A program made the translations under genes and the position numbers. From positions 1 through 64,000 of the forward strand of contig NZ_JACHLI010000006.1 of the NCBI RefSeq assembly GCF_014204515.1: 64,000 nucleotides of DNA. Reading direction: 5' to 3'. The DNA comes from Pseudomonas nitroreducens. GTDB lineage: Bacteria > Pseudomonadota > Gammaproteobacteria > Pseudomonadales > Pseudomonadaceae. Each line of letters starts with the position of its first letter. Positions within the stretch are counted from its first letter, which is position 1. The notes under the pieces are model-generated. The model was given only the letters and a program-made list of their open reading frames with translations, had not been told where the DNA came from and searched no databases. Shown here one piece after another: positions 24,982 through 34,482 of the stretch.

Positions 24982-26238
24982 TCAGGAGGAGTGTGGCGCG
25001 GGTTGCGTCACGCCATCATCGGCGCGATAGCCGCGGACGCCGAACCAGATGATGTACAGGTAGCAGACCAGCGGCACGGCGAAGGAGGGCAGCAGGCCGA
25101 TGTGGTCGGCGAAGAAGGCCTGCACCAGCGGCATCACTGCGCCGCCGACGATGGCCATGCAGAGCAGCCCGGAACCCTTGCTGGTGAGGTTGCCCAGGCC
25201 TTCCAGGGCGAGGGAGAAGATGGTCGGGAACATGATCGAGTTGAACAGGCCGATCAGGATCAGCGCCCACATGGCGACGTGCCCGCCGATGCTCAGCGCC
25301 ACGCCGATCAGTACGGCGATGACCACCGCGTTGAAGGCCAGCAGGCGGTTCGGCGCGATGGAGCGCATCAGCGCGCTGCCGACGAAGCGCCCGACCATGG
25401 CACCGCCCCAGTAGAACGACAGGTACTTGCCGGCCTGGTCGGCGGGCAACCCGGCGATGTCGGGCTGGCCCATCAGGCTTACCAGGTAGCTGCCGATGGA
25501 CACTTCGGCGCCGACGTAGCAGAAGATCGCGATCACCCCGAACACCAGGTGGCGGTGGGCGAAGATCGACTGGCGCCCGGCAGCGCCGTCGGTGGGTGCG
25601 CCGTGGTGGATCTGCGGCAGGCGGAACAGCGCGATCAGCACGGCGATGGCGAACAGCAGCCCGGCCAGCACCAGGTAGGGCGTCTTCACCGAGTCGGCTT
25701 CGCTGGCGGCGGAGCTGCCGATCTGCGTGGCGGCGCCGGCGCCGATGGCGAGGATGGTCACCGAACCCACCAGCGGGCCGACGGTGGTGCCCAGGGCGTT
25801 GAACGCCTGGGTCAGGTTCAGCCGGCTGGCGGCGGTGGATGCCGGGCCGAGCACGTTGACGTAGGGGTTGGCGGCGACCTGCAGCAGGGTGATGCCCGAG
25901 GCGAGGATGAACAGCGCGGCGAGGAAGAACGGGTAGGACTGCGCGCTCGCCGCCGGGTAGAACAGCAGGCAGCCGATGCCGGCGGTGGCCAGGCCGAGGA
26001 TGATCCCGCGCTTGTAGCCAAGCGACTCCACCAGCCGGCCGGAGGGGAAGGACATGATGAAGTAGGCGCCGAAGAAGCAGAACTGCACCAGCGATGCCTG
26101 CACATAGGACAGGGTGAAGACTGCCTTCAGGTGCGGCACGAGGATGTCGTTGAGCGAGGTGATCAGCCCCCACATGAAAAACAGCAGGGTCAGCACGGTC
26201 AGGGCGCTGGTGTGACGCTGGGTGGTGGACTGGTCCAT
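24982..26238 (-). CDS. FHS family sugar MFS transporter (FucP/GluP-like)
   Basis: 418 aa, twelve membrane segments. FMWGLITSLNDILVPHLK is the signature first helix of the fucose/glucose-galactose FHS family, followed by FGAYFIMSFPSGRLVESLGYK. It should import a sugar with protons; the sugar is unknown. Start at ATG 26238 (MDQSTTQRHTSALT) with AAGGAG upstream; a longer in-frame form to 26334 is rejected because it lacks a ribosome site and crosses the palindrome at 26334-26364. It stands alone, without sugar-catabolic genes. Confidence 0.87.
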   Translation of the reverse strand: MDQSTTQRHTSALTVLTLLFFMWGLITSLNDILVPHLKAVFTLSYVQASLVQFCFFGAYFIMSFPSGRLVESLGYKRGIILGLATAGIGCLLFYPAASAQSYPFFLAALFILASGITLLQVAANPYVNVLGPASTAASRLNLTQAFNALGTTVGPLVGSVTILAIGAGAATQIGSSAASEADSVKTPYLVLAGLLFAIAVLIALFRLPQIHHGAPTDGAAGRQSIFAHRHLVFGVIAIFCYVGAEVSIGSYLVSLMGQPDIAGLPADQAGKYLSFYWGGAMVGRFVGSALMRSIAPNRLLAFNAVVIAVLIGVALSIGGHVAMWALILIGLFNSIMFPTIFSLALEGLGNLTSKGSGLLCMAIVGGAVMPLVQAFFADHIGLLPSFAVPLVCYLYIIWFGVRGYRADDGVTQPAPHSS

Positions 26239-26333
26239 CACGGACTCCTTGGGCCAGGGGCTGGGCCTTGCCGGGGCAAGGGGTTGGGGAGGGGCGGCAT
26301 ACTGCTGGATCCGGCGTTGCGCTTCCTCATCCA

Positions 26334-26364
26334 TTCACCCGATACGGCGGGAATCGGGTGAATT
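26334..26364. promoter_or_regulatory. Perfect 11-bp palindrome upstream of the sugar transporter
   Basis: ATTCACCCGAT, nine bases, ATCGGGTGAAT. It lies in the 151-bp gap between pirin and the transporter, about 95 bp upstream of the transporter start. No T-run follows on either strand, so a protein-binding operator is more likely than a terminator. Confidence 0.55.
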
Positions 26365-26389
26365 CCGATCGGTTTCTCTTTCTCGGGCA

Positions 26390-27253
26390 TCAGCGTGGCA
26401 GTTCGATCCGCTGCGTCTCGCCCGGTACCGTCGGCCAGTCGCGCGCCGCCCAGCGTGCGCGGGCGCTGTCGATCAGGGCCGGGTCGCTGGCGACGAAGTT
26501 CCAGTTCATCCGTCGCGGGCCGTCCAGCGGTGCGCCGCCGATCATCACCGCGTGGCAGTCCCCGCAGGCGGACAGGGTGAAGGCCTCGCCTTCGGGCAGC
26601 ACCACCAGTTCGTGCAGCGGCAGCGGGTCGTCGTCGAGCAGCGCTTCGCCTGCGATCAGGTACAGGGCCCGCTCCGGGTGCTCCGGCGGGATCGCCAGGG
26701 TGGCGCCGGCACCCAGTTGCAGGTCGGCATACAGGGTCGGGGAGAGCACCGGCACCGGCGACTGCAGACAGAAACCAGAGCCGGCGATCAGGCGGATGCG
26801 CACGCCCAGGCTGTCACTCTCCGGCAGGCTGGCACTGGCGTGGTGGCTGTAGCTGGGCTCGCGGCCTTCCTCATCCCTGGGCAGCGCCAGCCAGACCTGC
26901 AGGCCGTGCAGGCGCGAGCCGCTGTGCAGCAGCTCGGCCGGCGTGCGCTCGACGTGGGCGACGCCGCGTCCGGCGGTCATCCAGCTGACATCGCCGGGCA
27001 ACACCAGTTGGTCCGAGCCCAGGCTGTCCTTGTGCTGCACCTGGCCTTCGAACAGGTAGGTGAGGGTGGACAGGCCGATGTGCGGGTGCTGGCGGATGTC
27101 CATGCCGTGCTCGGCCGCGAAGCGGGTTTCGAGCATGTGGTCGAAGAACACGAAGGGGCCGACGCTGCGGCGCTGGGCCGAGGGCAGGGGGCGCAGGATG
27201 GGCACGCCTTCGACGTCCTCGGCGCGCGGACGGATGCTCAGGGTCTCGCTCAT
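26390..27253 (-). CDS. Pirin family protein (cupin)
   Basis: 287 aa. The metal-binding residues of human pirin (His56, His58, His101, Glu103) are matched by H56 and H58 in QHPHIGLSTLTYLFEG and H100, E102 in GVAHVERTP. Two cupin barrels, full length. Bacterial pirins include quercetinase-like dioxygenases and stress-linked proteins; the reaction here is unknown. Start at ATG 27253 (MSETLSIRP). Confidence 0.88.
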   Translation of the reverse strand: MSETLSIRPRAEDVEGVPILRPLPSAQRRSVGPFVFFDHMLETRFAAEHGMDIRQHPHIGLSTLTYLFEGQVQHKDSLGSDQLVLPGDVSWMTAGRGVAHVERTPAELLHSGSRLHGLQVWLALPRDEEGREPSYSHHASASLPESDSLGVRIRLIAGSGFCLQSPVPVLSPTLYADLQLGAGATLAIPPEHPERALYLIAGEALLDDDPLPLHELVVLPEGEAFTLSACGDCHAVMIGGAPLDGPRRMNWNFVASDPALIDSARARWAARDWPTVPGETQRIELPR

Positions 27254-27383
27254 GACGGTTTCCAGTGGGCTGATCCACGCATGATAGACGCTCGGCATCG
27301 CCGCGACCCGGCCGGCGTCAAGCTGTCATCAGCCTGTCACGGCGATGTCATAGCCTCGCGCGGACCCCAACAAGGAGCGCGAC

Positions 27384-27857
27384 ATGTCCATTTCCCGCCT
27401 GCCAGCCGTCCTGGCTCTCTCCCTGGCCTCCGTCTTTGCCGCCTCGGCCTTTGCCGAAGTGCGCGTCAACGGCCCGGTGGAGTACGGCGTCTTCGTCAGC
27501 AACTACAAGGATTACCAGCCCGGCGAGCGCGTGCTGAGCAGCAGCAAGGAGCAGCTCGAGTCCACCACCCGCGTGCCGGCCAAGCTGGGCACCAAGTTCG
27601 GCATGCGCTACCAGCTCAGCGGCAAGCAGGAAGGCGACACTCCGCTGACCCTGCTGTACTTCACCCCCGGCGTGGTGACTCCGGATGGCCAGCGCCACGA
27701 CAAGTTCGAGGTGGTGCAGAAGCTGGTGGTCGGTGCGCCGAACGACGTGATGGCCTACCAGTTCACCGAGAACCACGAAGTGGTCCAGGGTCAGTGGCGC
27801 TTCATGGTGTTCCAGGGCGACCGCCTGCTCGCGGAAAAGACTTTCACCGTCGAATAA
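27384..27857 (+). CDS. Periplasmic DUF3859 protein
   Basis: 157 aa with a cleavable signal peptide (ASAFA before EVRVNG). The mature protein is a single beta-rich domain (VEYGVFVSNYKDYQPGERVL, LLYFTPGVVTPDGQRHDKFE), matching my recollection of DUF3859. Function unknown. ATG at 27384 follows AAGGAGCG; the gene ends in its own terminator. Confidence 0.75.
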   Translation: MSISRLPAVLALSLASVFAASAFAEVRVNGPVEYGVFVSNYKDYQPGERVLSSSKEQLESTTRVPAKLGTKFGMRYQLSGKQEGDTPLTLLYFTPGVVTPDGQRHDKFEVVQKLVVGAPNDVMAYQFTENHEVVQGQWRFMVFQGDRLLAEKTFTVE

Positions 27858-27874
27858 TTCACGCGGTGTGACAG

Positions 27875-27899
27875 AGCCCGGCCCAGTGCCGGGCTTTTC
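27875..27899 (+). terminator. Rho-independent terminator
   Basis: AGCCCGGC / GCCGGGCT stem with a five-base loop and a TTTT tail, 18 bp after the DUF3859 stop. Confidence 0.85.
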
Positions 27900-28162
27900 T
27901 TTGCGCAGGAATATTCACGGATTGCATCCTGTGGATTGGCAGGGGGGAAACCTTTTGTTACTTTGCCTGCACGATAGTGCCAACTCGTAGTGGGGGAATC
28001 CTCGGCGAGGGGGTAGCGGAGTGCTTCGAAGCGCTCTGGCAGGAGTGTTACTGCACGGCCGCCCGATTTTCACGAGGCGACCGGCAGCCGAGAAACGAAT
28101 AAGAACAGCGCCGGCCGCAATGACCGGGGCGATAAATCTTGGCCAAGGAGGTAATGCTGTCT

Positions 28163-30124
28163 ATGAACAGTCAGATGGGTGTGCGCTCGTCAATTTTCTG
28201 GGCGCCACGGCGGGCGGGGGCGGTGATGGGACTTCTGCCGCTGCTGGTGGCGGGCTCGGCCCAGGCCCTGGAATTCAAGCTGGCCGACAACGAGATCACC
28301 GGCTCCCTGGACAGCACGCTGTCCTACGGTGCCATGTGGCGCGTGCAGAGCCGCGACAAGAGCAATATCAGCGACATCAACGCCGACGACGGCAACCGCA
28401 ACTTCGATACCGGCCTGGTCTCCCAGGTGTTCAAGCTCACCTCCGACCTCTCCGCCAAGTACCAGAACTACGGCCTGTTCATGCGTGGCACCGCGTACTA
28501 CGACACGCAGATCATGGACAAGCGCAACGACTACTACGACACCACCAACGGCGTGGAGCGTCCCAGCCAGTCGTTCCCTCAGGACGATCATTTCACCGAT
28601 GACACCCGCCACATCGCCGGGCGCAAGGCCGAGCTGCTGGACGCCTACCTGTCGGGCAGCTGGGACGTCGCCGAGCACCCGCTGACCGGCCGCGTCGGCC
28701 GCCAGGTACTGAACTGGGGCGAGGGCGTGTTCTACCGGGGCGGCATCAACACCATCAACCCGGTGGACGCTGCGCGCTTCCACCTGCCGGGTTCCGAGCT
28801 CAAGGAAGTGCTGGTGCCGACCGAGGCCCTGAGCCTGAACTTCGGCCTGACCGACGACCTCTCCGTGGAAGGTTTCTACCAGTGGAAGTGGAAGGAGACC
28901 CGGCTCGATTCGGTGGGCACCTACTTCTCCGACACCGACCTGTTCAGCGATGGCGGCAACACCGCCTACACCACCGAGGACAACCCGCTGATCAAGGAGC
29001 TGCTGGCCGGCTACCCGACCGTGGCTTCCCTCGGCCTGCTGGGCAACGGGCCACATGGCCCCAATGCCTACCTCAACCCCAACACCGGCACCTTCAAGGT
29101 GGCCAACGTCGGCAAGGACATCGAAGCCAGCGACAGCGGTCAGTTCGGCGTGGCGTTCCGCTACATCGCCGAGGAGTTGAACTCGACCGAGTTCGGCTTC
29201 TACTTCGTCAACTACCACGCCAAGGAACCGCAGATCGCGGTCGACCTGCGCCGCTACCAGGGCGTCGACGTCGACCAGCTCAATGCGCTGCTCGGCCCGC
29301 TGGGCCTGGGCGAGGCGGTGCCGGGGCTGGCCACGCTGGACATGGCCAGCAACGCCGAGGCGCGCCGTGACTACGTCGAAGAAATCCGCATGTACGGCTT
29401 CAGCTTCAACACCACCCTGGGCGATGCCTCGGTGTCCGGCGAGATCGCCTACCGGCCGAACATGCCCATCAGCATCTCCGCCACCGACGACCTGCTCGGC
29501 GACCTGCTGACCCAGGGCGTGCTCGGCCAGACCAACCTCTACGACGGCAACGTCGCGGCCGGGCAGGCCTGCGCACCGGTGGCCGGCAAGCAGCTGTGCC
29601 GTGGCGAGCTGTTCGAGAACTACGAGCGTGCCGAGACCTACAACATCTCGCTGTCGACCATCTACAACTTCGGCCCGCACCTGACCTTCGACTCCATGAC
29701 CGGCGTGGCCGAGATCGCCTCCGAGCACATCCGCGGCAGCAGCCTGGAATACACCGCCTGGGACGGCAGCAAGCGCAAGTTCGTCGGTGCCCAGGACAAG
29801 GCCTACGTCGGCGGCAACGGCGACGACGTGCAGATCAGCCGCGATAGTTACGGCTACACGCTGCTGCTCACCGGCAGCTGGAACGACGTCTACGCTGGGG
29901 TGAAGCTGTCGCCCTACGTCGTCTACCAGGACGATTTCAGCGGCAACTCCGATCGCACCGGCAACTTCATCGAGGGCCGCAAGGCCTACACCCTCGGCAT
30001 CGACGCCAGCTACCTGAACACCTTCGAGGTCGGAACCCAGTACACCAACTACTACGGCGCCGGCTCCAGCAACTCCATGCGTGACCGCGACAACGTCTCG
30101 ATCACCGCGAAATACTCGTTCTGA
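28163..30124 (+). CDS. DUF1302 outer-membrane beta-barrel protein
   Basis: 653 aa. Signal peptide (AGSAQA before LEFKLADN), then alternating amphipathic strands ending in ITAKYSF, with a C-terminal Phe as in outer-membrane barrels. LTGRVGRQVLNWGEGVFYRGGIN is typical of DUF1302. Members occur next to DUF1329 proteins and often in hydrophobic-compound transport or degradation loci; the ligand is unknown. AAGGAGG at 28145-28151 is only 2 bp from the ATG at 28154 but 11 bp from ATG 28163, so 28163 is used. 14 bp from the next gene. Confidence 0.82.
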   Translation: MNSQMGVRSSIFWAPRRAGAVMGLLPLLVAGSAQALEFKLADNEITGSLDSTLSYGAMWRVQSRDKSNISDINADDGNRNFDTGLVSQVFKLTSDLSAKYQNYGLFMRGTAYYDTQIMDKRNDYYDTTNGVERPSQSFPQDDHFTDDTRHIAGRKAELLDAYLSGSWDVAEHPLTGRVGRQVLNWGEGVFYRGGINTINPVDAARFHLPGSELKEVLVPTEALSLNFGLTDDLSVEGFYQWKWKETRLDSVGTYFSDTDLFSDGGNTAYTTEDNPLIKELLAGYPTVASLGLLGNGPHGPNAYLNPNTGTFKVANVGKDIEASDSGQFGVAFRYIAEELNSTEFGFYFVNYHAKEPQIAVDLRRYQGVDVDQLNALLGPLGLGEAVPGLATLDMASNAEARRDYVEEIRMYGFSFNTTLGDASVSGEIAYRPNMPISISATDDLLGDLLTQGVLGQTNLYDGNVAAGQACAPVAGKQLCRGELFENYERAETYNISLSTIYNFGPHLTFDSMTGVAEIASEHIRGSSLEYTAWDGSKRKFVGAQDKAYVGGNGDDVQISRDSYGYTLLLTGSWNDVYAGVKLSPYVVYQDDFSGNSDRTGNFIEGRKAYTLGIDASYLNTFEVGTQYTNYYGAGSSNSMRDRDNVSITAKYSF

Positions 30125-30137
30125 TCCGGAGAGGACC

Positions 30138-31508
30138 ATGTACAAGAAGAGTTCCCTGATCGTCCTTGCCACGCTGACTGCCCTGGCGGTCACCGATGCG
30201 CGTGCAGCGGTATCCGCCGACCAGGCCGCCCAGCTGAAAAGCAGCCTGACGCCCATGGGCGCGGAGAAGGCCGGCAACGCCGCCGGCAGCATCCCTGCCT
30301 GGAGCGGTGGCCTCACCTCGGCGCCGGCCGGCTACAAGGGGCCGGGTTCGCACCATGTCGACCCGTTCGCCGGCGAGAAGCCCAAGTTCGTCATCACCAA
30401 GGCCAACCTGGAGCAGTACAAGGGCAACCTGACGCCGGGGCAGATCGCGCTATTCAACGCCTACCCGGACACCTACCAGATGCCGGTCTACGAGACCCAC
30501 CGCACCGGCTCCGCGCCGCAGTGGATCTACGACAACATCTTCAAGAACGCCACCAGCGCCAAGCTGGTCGAAGGCGGCAACGGCTTCTCCGATGCCTACG
30601 GCGGCGTGCCGTTCCCGATCCCGAAAAGTGGCGTGGAAGCGGTGTGGAACCACATCGCCCGTTACCGCGGCACCTACATCGTGCGGCGCTCCTCCCAGGC
30701 CGGCGTGCAGCGCAACGGCGCCTATGCACTGGTGACCTCCCAGGACGAGGCGCTGTTCCGCTTCTACGACCCGAAAGGCAGCTTCGAGAAGCTCGGCAAC
30801 ACCATGTTCTACTACATGACCTTCACCACTGCTCCGGCCCGTCTGGCCGGTAACGGCGCGCTGGTGCAGGAGACCCTCGACCAGGTCAAGGAACCGCGCC
30901 AGGCCTGGGGCTACAACCCCGGCCAGCGCCGCGTACGGCGTGCCCCGACGTTGGCCTACGACACGCCGATCGAAGACTCCGATGGCCTGCGCACCGCCGA
31001 CGACACCGACATGTACAACGGCGCGCCGGACCGCTACGACTGGACCCTGGTGGGCAAGAAGGAAATCTACATCCCCTACAACAACTACCAGATCACCAGC
31101 CCGGAGGTTAAGTACAAGGACCTGCTCACCCCCGGCCACGTCAATCCCAAGTACACCCGCTACGAGCTGCACCGCGTCTGGGTGGTGGACGGTAAGCTGA
31201 AACCCGGCGCGCGGCACATCTACTCGCGCCGCACCCTGTATCTGGACGAGGACAGCTGGGGCGCCGCCGTGGTGGACCAGTACGACGGCCGCGGCGAGCT
31301 GTGGCGCGTATCGCTGGCCTACCTGAAGAGCTTCTACGAGCAGCCGATGGTGTGGACTGCCCTGGACACCTTCCACGACCTCCAGGCGCACCGCTACAGC
31401 ATCCAGTGGCTGGACAACGAGGAACCCGGCACCGCCGACTTCAGCCAGCCGGCCCCCGACGACTCCAACTTCAGCCCCTCGGCGCTGCGCCGCAAGGCAT
31501 CGCGCTAA
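30138..31508 (+). CDS. DUF1329 periplasmic protein, partner of DUF1302
   Basis: 456 aa with a signal peptide (TDARA before AVSADQAAQL). The WSGGL, HVDPFAGEKPKFVITKAN and KYTRYELHRVWVV segments are those of DUF1329. DUF1302 and DUF1329 genes are repeatedly paired, which suggests a periplasmic carrier handing a hydrophobic ligand to or from the outer-membrane barrel; this role is inference. ATG at 30138 with GGAGAGG; same operon as the DUF1302 gene, closed by a strong terminator. Confidence 0.85.
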   Translation: MYKKSSLIVLATLTALAVTDARAAVSADQAAQLKSSLTPMGAEKAGNAAGSIPAWSGGLTSAPAGYKGPGSHHVDPFAGEKPKFVITKANLEQYKGNLTPGQIALFNAYPDTYQMPVYETHRTGSAPQWIYDNIFKNATSAKLVEGGNGFSDAYGGVPFPIPKSGVEAVWNHIARYRGTYIVRRSSQAGVQRNGAYALVTSQDEALFRFYDPKGSFEKLGNTMFYYMTFTTAPARLAGNGALVQETLDQVKEPRQAWGYNPGQRRVRRAPTLAYDTPIEDSDGLRTADDTDMYNGAPDRYDWTLVGKKEIYIPYNNYQITSPEVKYKDLLTPGHVNPKYTRYELHRVWVVDGKLKPGARHIYSRRTLYLDEDSWGAAVVDQYDGRGELWRVSLAYLKSFYEQPMVWTALDTFHDLQAHRYSIQWLDNEEPGTADFSQPAPDDSNFSPSALRRKASR

Positions 31509-31517
31509 ACGCGCCAA

Positions 31518-31549
31518 CGACAAAGGCCCCGCGAGGGGCCTTTGTTTTT
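31518..31549 (+). terminator. Rho-independent terminator
   Basis: ACAAAGGCCCC / GGGGCCTTTGT, loop GCGA, followed by T residues; ends the DUF1302-DUF1329 operon. Confidence 0.92.
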
Positions 31550-31579
31550 TTGCGCCTCGCTGGAAGGCATGCACGATTC

Positions 31580-31723
31580 TGTAGGAGCGAGCTTGCTCGC
31601 GAACCCGCCCAGCTCTGCATTTCCCCGTATTCGCCAGTCCTCCCGGCGGATTCTGGGCAGAGCCCATTCCTACAGGTTGGCTGCGGCGTCACCTCCTGCG
31701 TAGGAGTGGACTCCGTCCGCGAT
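31580..31723. repeat. Two GTAGGAGCG-type palindromic repeats
   Basis: Copies at 31580-31604 (GTAGGAGCGAGCTTGCTCGC) and 31699-31723 (GTAGGAGTGGACTCCGTCCG). Each is an imperfect palindrome of about 25 bp with a GCGAGC or GGAC stem. The same family recurs across intergenic DNA of the window. Confidence 0.85.
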
Positions 31724-31778
31724 GGCTTCGACGTTGTGCGGGGTACGTGCGTGGCACATCCCCACACAGCGCAGAGCC

Positions 31779-32216
31779 TCACCCCATCGGCGGCAACCGC
31801 CGCTTCACCGGGGACTTCTTGACGATGGCGGTGTTGGTCTCGGCAAAGCCGTTGAGGTGGTCGAGGATTTCGTCCAGCTGCTCCATGGAGCGCACGCACA
31901 TCCGCGCGTAGAAGCAATCCTCGCCGGTGACCTTGTCGCACTCGGTGAACTCGGGAATGGCCAGAATCTGCCGCTCCACCTCCTGCAATTTCCCCGGCAG
32001 CGGGCGCACCCGGACGATGGCCTGCAACTGGTAGCCAAAGGCGCGCGGATCGACGTTCACCGTGTAGCCGGTGATCACCTGGCGTTCCTCCAGTTTGCGC
32101 AGGCGCTCGGCGACGCTGGGGGAGCTCAGGCCGCTGACCTGGGCCAGGGCCTTGAGCGACAGGCGCGAATCTTCCATTAGCGCGCCGATCAGCAATTGGT
32201 CGATCTCGTCAGTCAT
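31779..32216 (-). CDS. Lrp/AsnC family transcriptional regulator
   Basis: 145 aa. N-terminal winged helix (MTDEIDQLLIGALMEDSRLSLKAL, then SGLSSPSVAERLRKLEE) and a C-terminal RAM ligand domain (VTGEDCFYARMCVRSMEQLDEILDHL). Binds an amino acid or similar small molecule. Start at ATG 32216 with AAGG upstream. It is divergent from the DMT exporter 130 bp away and probably regulates it. Confidence 0.9.
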   Translation of the reverse strand: MTDEIDQLLIGALMEDSRLSLKALAQVSGLSSPSVAERLRKLEERQVITGYTVNVDPRAFGYQLQAIVRVRPLPGKLQEVERQILAIPEFTECDKVTGEDCFYARMCVRSMEQLDEILDHLNGFAETNTAIVKKSPVKRRLPPMG

Positions 32217-32346
32217 GATTGCCTTGAAAGGTAATTTCGAATATTCGCCTTGATAGTAAAGGTGACTGGCAGTTTTTGCCTGCGTCAGGCGATGGAGTGT
32301 ACGGAATGGCCTGTTCATACTGATCACCACGGATTGGAGGTGAACC

Positions 32347-33240
32347 ATGAACGAACAGACTCGACGCGGCACCCTGGAAATGATCAGCGCCATGCTGATC
32401 TGCGGCACCATCGGCTGGCTGGTGGTGGTCTCCGGGCAGCCGGTGCTGGACGTGGTGTTCTGGCGCTGCGCATTCGGCGCTGCGACCCTGCTGGTGATCT
32501 GCGCGGCCATGGGCTTCCTGCGCCCCGGCATTCTCACCCGCGCCACTTTCGGCCTGGCACTGCTCAGCGGCGCGGCCATCGTCGGCAACTGGGTGCTGCT
32601 GTTCGGTTCCTATTCGCGGGCATCGATTGCCATCGGCACCGCGGTCTACAACGTCCAGCCGTTCCTGCTGGTGCTGCTGGGCGCGCTGTTCCTCGGTGAG
32701 AAGGTGACGGCGCAAAAACTCGCCTGGCTCGGCGTTTCCTTTGTCGGCATGCTGGCCATCGTCAGCGCGCACGGTGACGCGGGGCAGGTGGGTAGCAGTT
32801 ATCTGAGCGGCATCGCCCTGGCCCTTGGCGCGGCGGCGCTGTATGCGGTGGCAGCGCTGATCATCAAGCGCCTGTCCGGCGTGCCGCCGCACCTGATCGC
32901 GCTGATCCAGGCGGTGACCGGCGTCCTGCTGCTGGCGCCCTGGGCCAACCTGTCGCCGTTGCCGCAGGCCACCACGGCCTGGGCCAGTCTGGCGACCCTG
33001 GGCATCGTGCACACGGGGATCATGTACGTGCTGCTCTACGGTGCGATCCAGAAGCTGCCGACGGCGCTGACCGGTGCGCTGTCTTTCATCTATCCCATCG
33101 CCGCGATCTTCGTCGACTGGTTCGCCTTCGGCCACCGCCTGACCCCGCTGCAGTGGCTGGGCGTTGCAGCCATCCTGCTGGCCGCTGCCGGCATGCAGCG
33201 CGGCTGGAGCCTCGACCTGCGACGCCTGGCCTGGCGTTGA
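32347..33240 (+). CDS. DMT superfamily (EamA) transporter
   Basis: 297 aa, about ten membrane helices in two EamA repeats (TAVYNVQPFLLVLLGALFLGE at the end of the first; LTGALSFIYPIAAIFVDWFAF in the second). Likely metabolite or amino-acid exporter. ATG preceded by GGAGGTGAACC. Divergent from an Lrp-type regulator, a common arrangement for amino-acid exporters. Confidence 0.88.
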   Translation: MNEQTRRGTLEMISAMLICGTIGWLVVVSGQPVLDVVFWRCAFGAATLLVICAAMGFLRPGILTRATFGLALLSGAAIVGNWVLLFGSYSRASIAIGTAVYNVQPFLLVLLGALFLGEKVTAQKLAWLGVSFVGMLAIVSAHGDAGQVGSSYLSGIALALGAAALYAVAALIIKRLSGVPPHLIALIQAVTGVLLLAPWANLSPLPQATTAWASLATLGIVHTGIMYVLLYGAIQKLPTALTGALSFIYPIAAIFVDWFAFGHRLTPLQWLGVAAILLAAAGMQRGWSLDLRRLAWR

Positions 33241-33326
33241 AATCCGTGCTTGCCTGAGAATGCGCAGGGAACCTGTGTCACCCGGCGCAGGTCCTGTAGG
33301 CGCGGATTTCAAGCAAGGATCGGACT

Positions 33327-34469
33327 ATGACTGCGGCTGCCCTGACGGCAGATTCATTCAGCCTGAAAAGGCCTTCACCACGACTCCTCCACCTGCTGGG
33401 CGCGGCCGCGCTGCTGGCACTGGCCGGCTGCGGTACGCGCGCGCCCAGTGTGCCGGAGCCGACTCCGGAAGAGGTGCGCGGCAAGCTGGCGCAACTGATT
33501 CCCGCCGGCGCCTCCGACCGCCAGGGCTGGGCGAAGGACATCCAGGTGGCCTTCACCACCCAGCGTATTGCGGCGAGCACCGAGAACCTCTGCTCGGTGG
33601 TGGCAATCACCGAGCAGGAGTCCAACTTCAAGGCCGATCCGCCGGTGCCTGGGCTCGGCAAGATCGCCCGCGCCGAGATCGACCGTCGTGCCGGCAAGCT
33701 GCACGTGCCAGGCTTCCTCATCGATACCGCGCTGGCGCTGAAGTCGCCGACCGGGCGCAGCTACAGCCAGCGCCTGGCCGGTGCAAAGACGGAAAGGGAG
33801 CTGAGCGCGATCTTCGATGACTTCATCGGCGGCGTGCCGCTCGGTCAGCAGCTGTTCGGCCGCTTCAACCCGGTGCACACCGGCGGGCCGATGCAGGTCA
33901 GCATCGAGTTCGCCCAGGCCCATGCCGAGGGCTATCCGTACCCGGTGGACGGCAGCATCCGCCGCGAGGTATTCAGCCGTCGTGGCGGCATGTACTTCGG
34001 TATCTACCACCTGCTCGGCTATCCGGTGAACTACCCGCGCCAGCTGTACCGTTTCGCCGACTTCAACGCCGGCTGGTACGCCAGCCGCAACGCCGCGTTC
34101 CAGCGTGCAGTGACGGATGTCACCGGCATTACCCTGGCGCTGGACGGCGACCTGATTCTCTACGGCAGCTACGACGCCGGCAGCACCGAGAAGGCGGTGC
34201 GCACCCTGGCGCCGAAACTGGGCATGAGCGAGCGGGAAATCCGCCGCGACCTGGAGCTGGGCGACAAGCCGGAGTTCACGAAGTCCGAGCTCTACACCAA
34301 GGTCTTCGCGCTGGCCGAGCGCTCCGCCGGCAAGTCACTGCCGCGGGCGATGCTGCCGGGCATCACCCTGCACAGCCCGAAGATCACCCGCCAGCTCACC
34401 ACCGCCTGGTTCGCCCAGCGCGTGGACGAGCGCTACCAGCGTTGCCTGGCGCGCGCGCCGCGATCCTGA
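33327..34469 (+). CDS. DUF1615 (YaiW-like) outer-membrane lipoprotein
   Basis: 380 aa. Lipobox LAGC with acylated Cys35. The mature part carries NLCSVVAITEQESNFKADP near residue 90 and GGMYFGIYHLLGYP near 230, typical of DUF1615, to which E. coli YaiW belongs; the E-x-S-x-F pattern recalls lysozyme-like folds, but enzymatic activity is not shown. ATG at 33327 with AAGGAT upstream. Convergent with the small gene that follows. Confidence 0.82.
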   Translation: MTAAALTADSFSLKRPSPRLLHLLGAAALLALAGCGTRAPSVPEPTPEEVRGKLAQLIPAGASDRQGWAKDIQVAFTTQRIAASTENLCSVVAITEQESNFKADPPVPGLGKIARAEIDRRAGKLHVPGFLIDTALALKSPTGRSYSQRLAGAKTERELSAIFDDFIGGVPLGQQLFGRFNPVHTGGPMQVSIEFAQAHAEGYPYPVDGSIRREVFSRRGGMYFGIYHLLGYPVNYPRQLYRFADFNAGWYASRNAAFQRAVTDVTGITLALDGDLILYGSYDAGSTEKAVRTLAPKLGMSEREIRRDLELGDKPEFTKSELYTKVFALAERSAGKSLPRAMLPGITLHSPKITRQLTTAWFAQRVDERYQRCLARAPRS

Positions 34470-34482
34470 ACGAGGAACTGGG

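Noticed and set aside
28190..30316. Long minus-strand open frame opposite the DUF1302 gene
   Set aside because: Same shadow effect; the plus-strand gene has signal peptide, ribosome site and family motifs.
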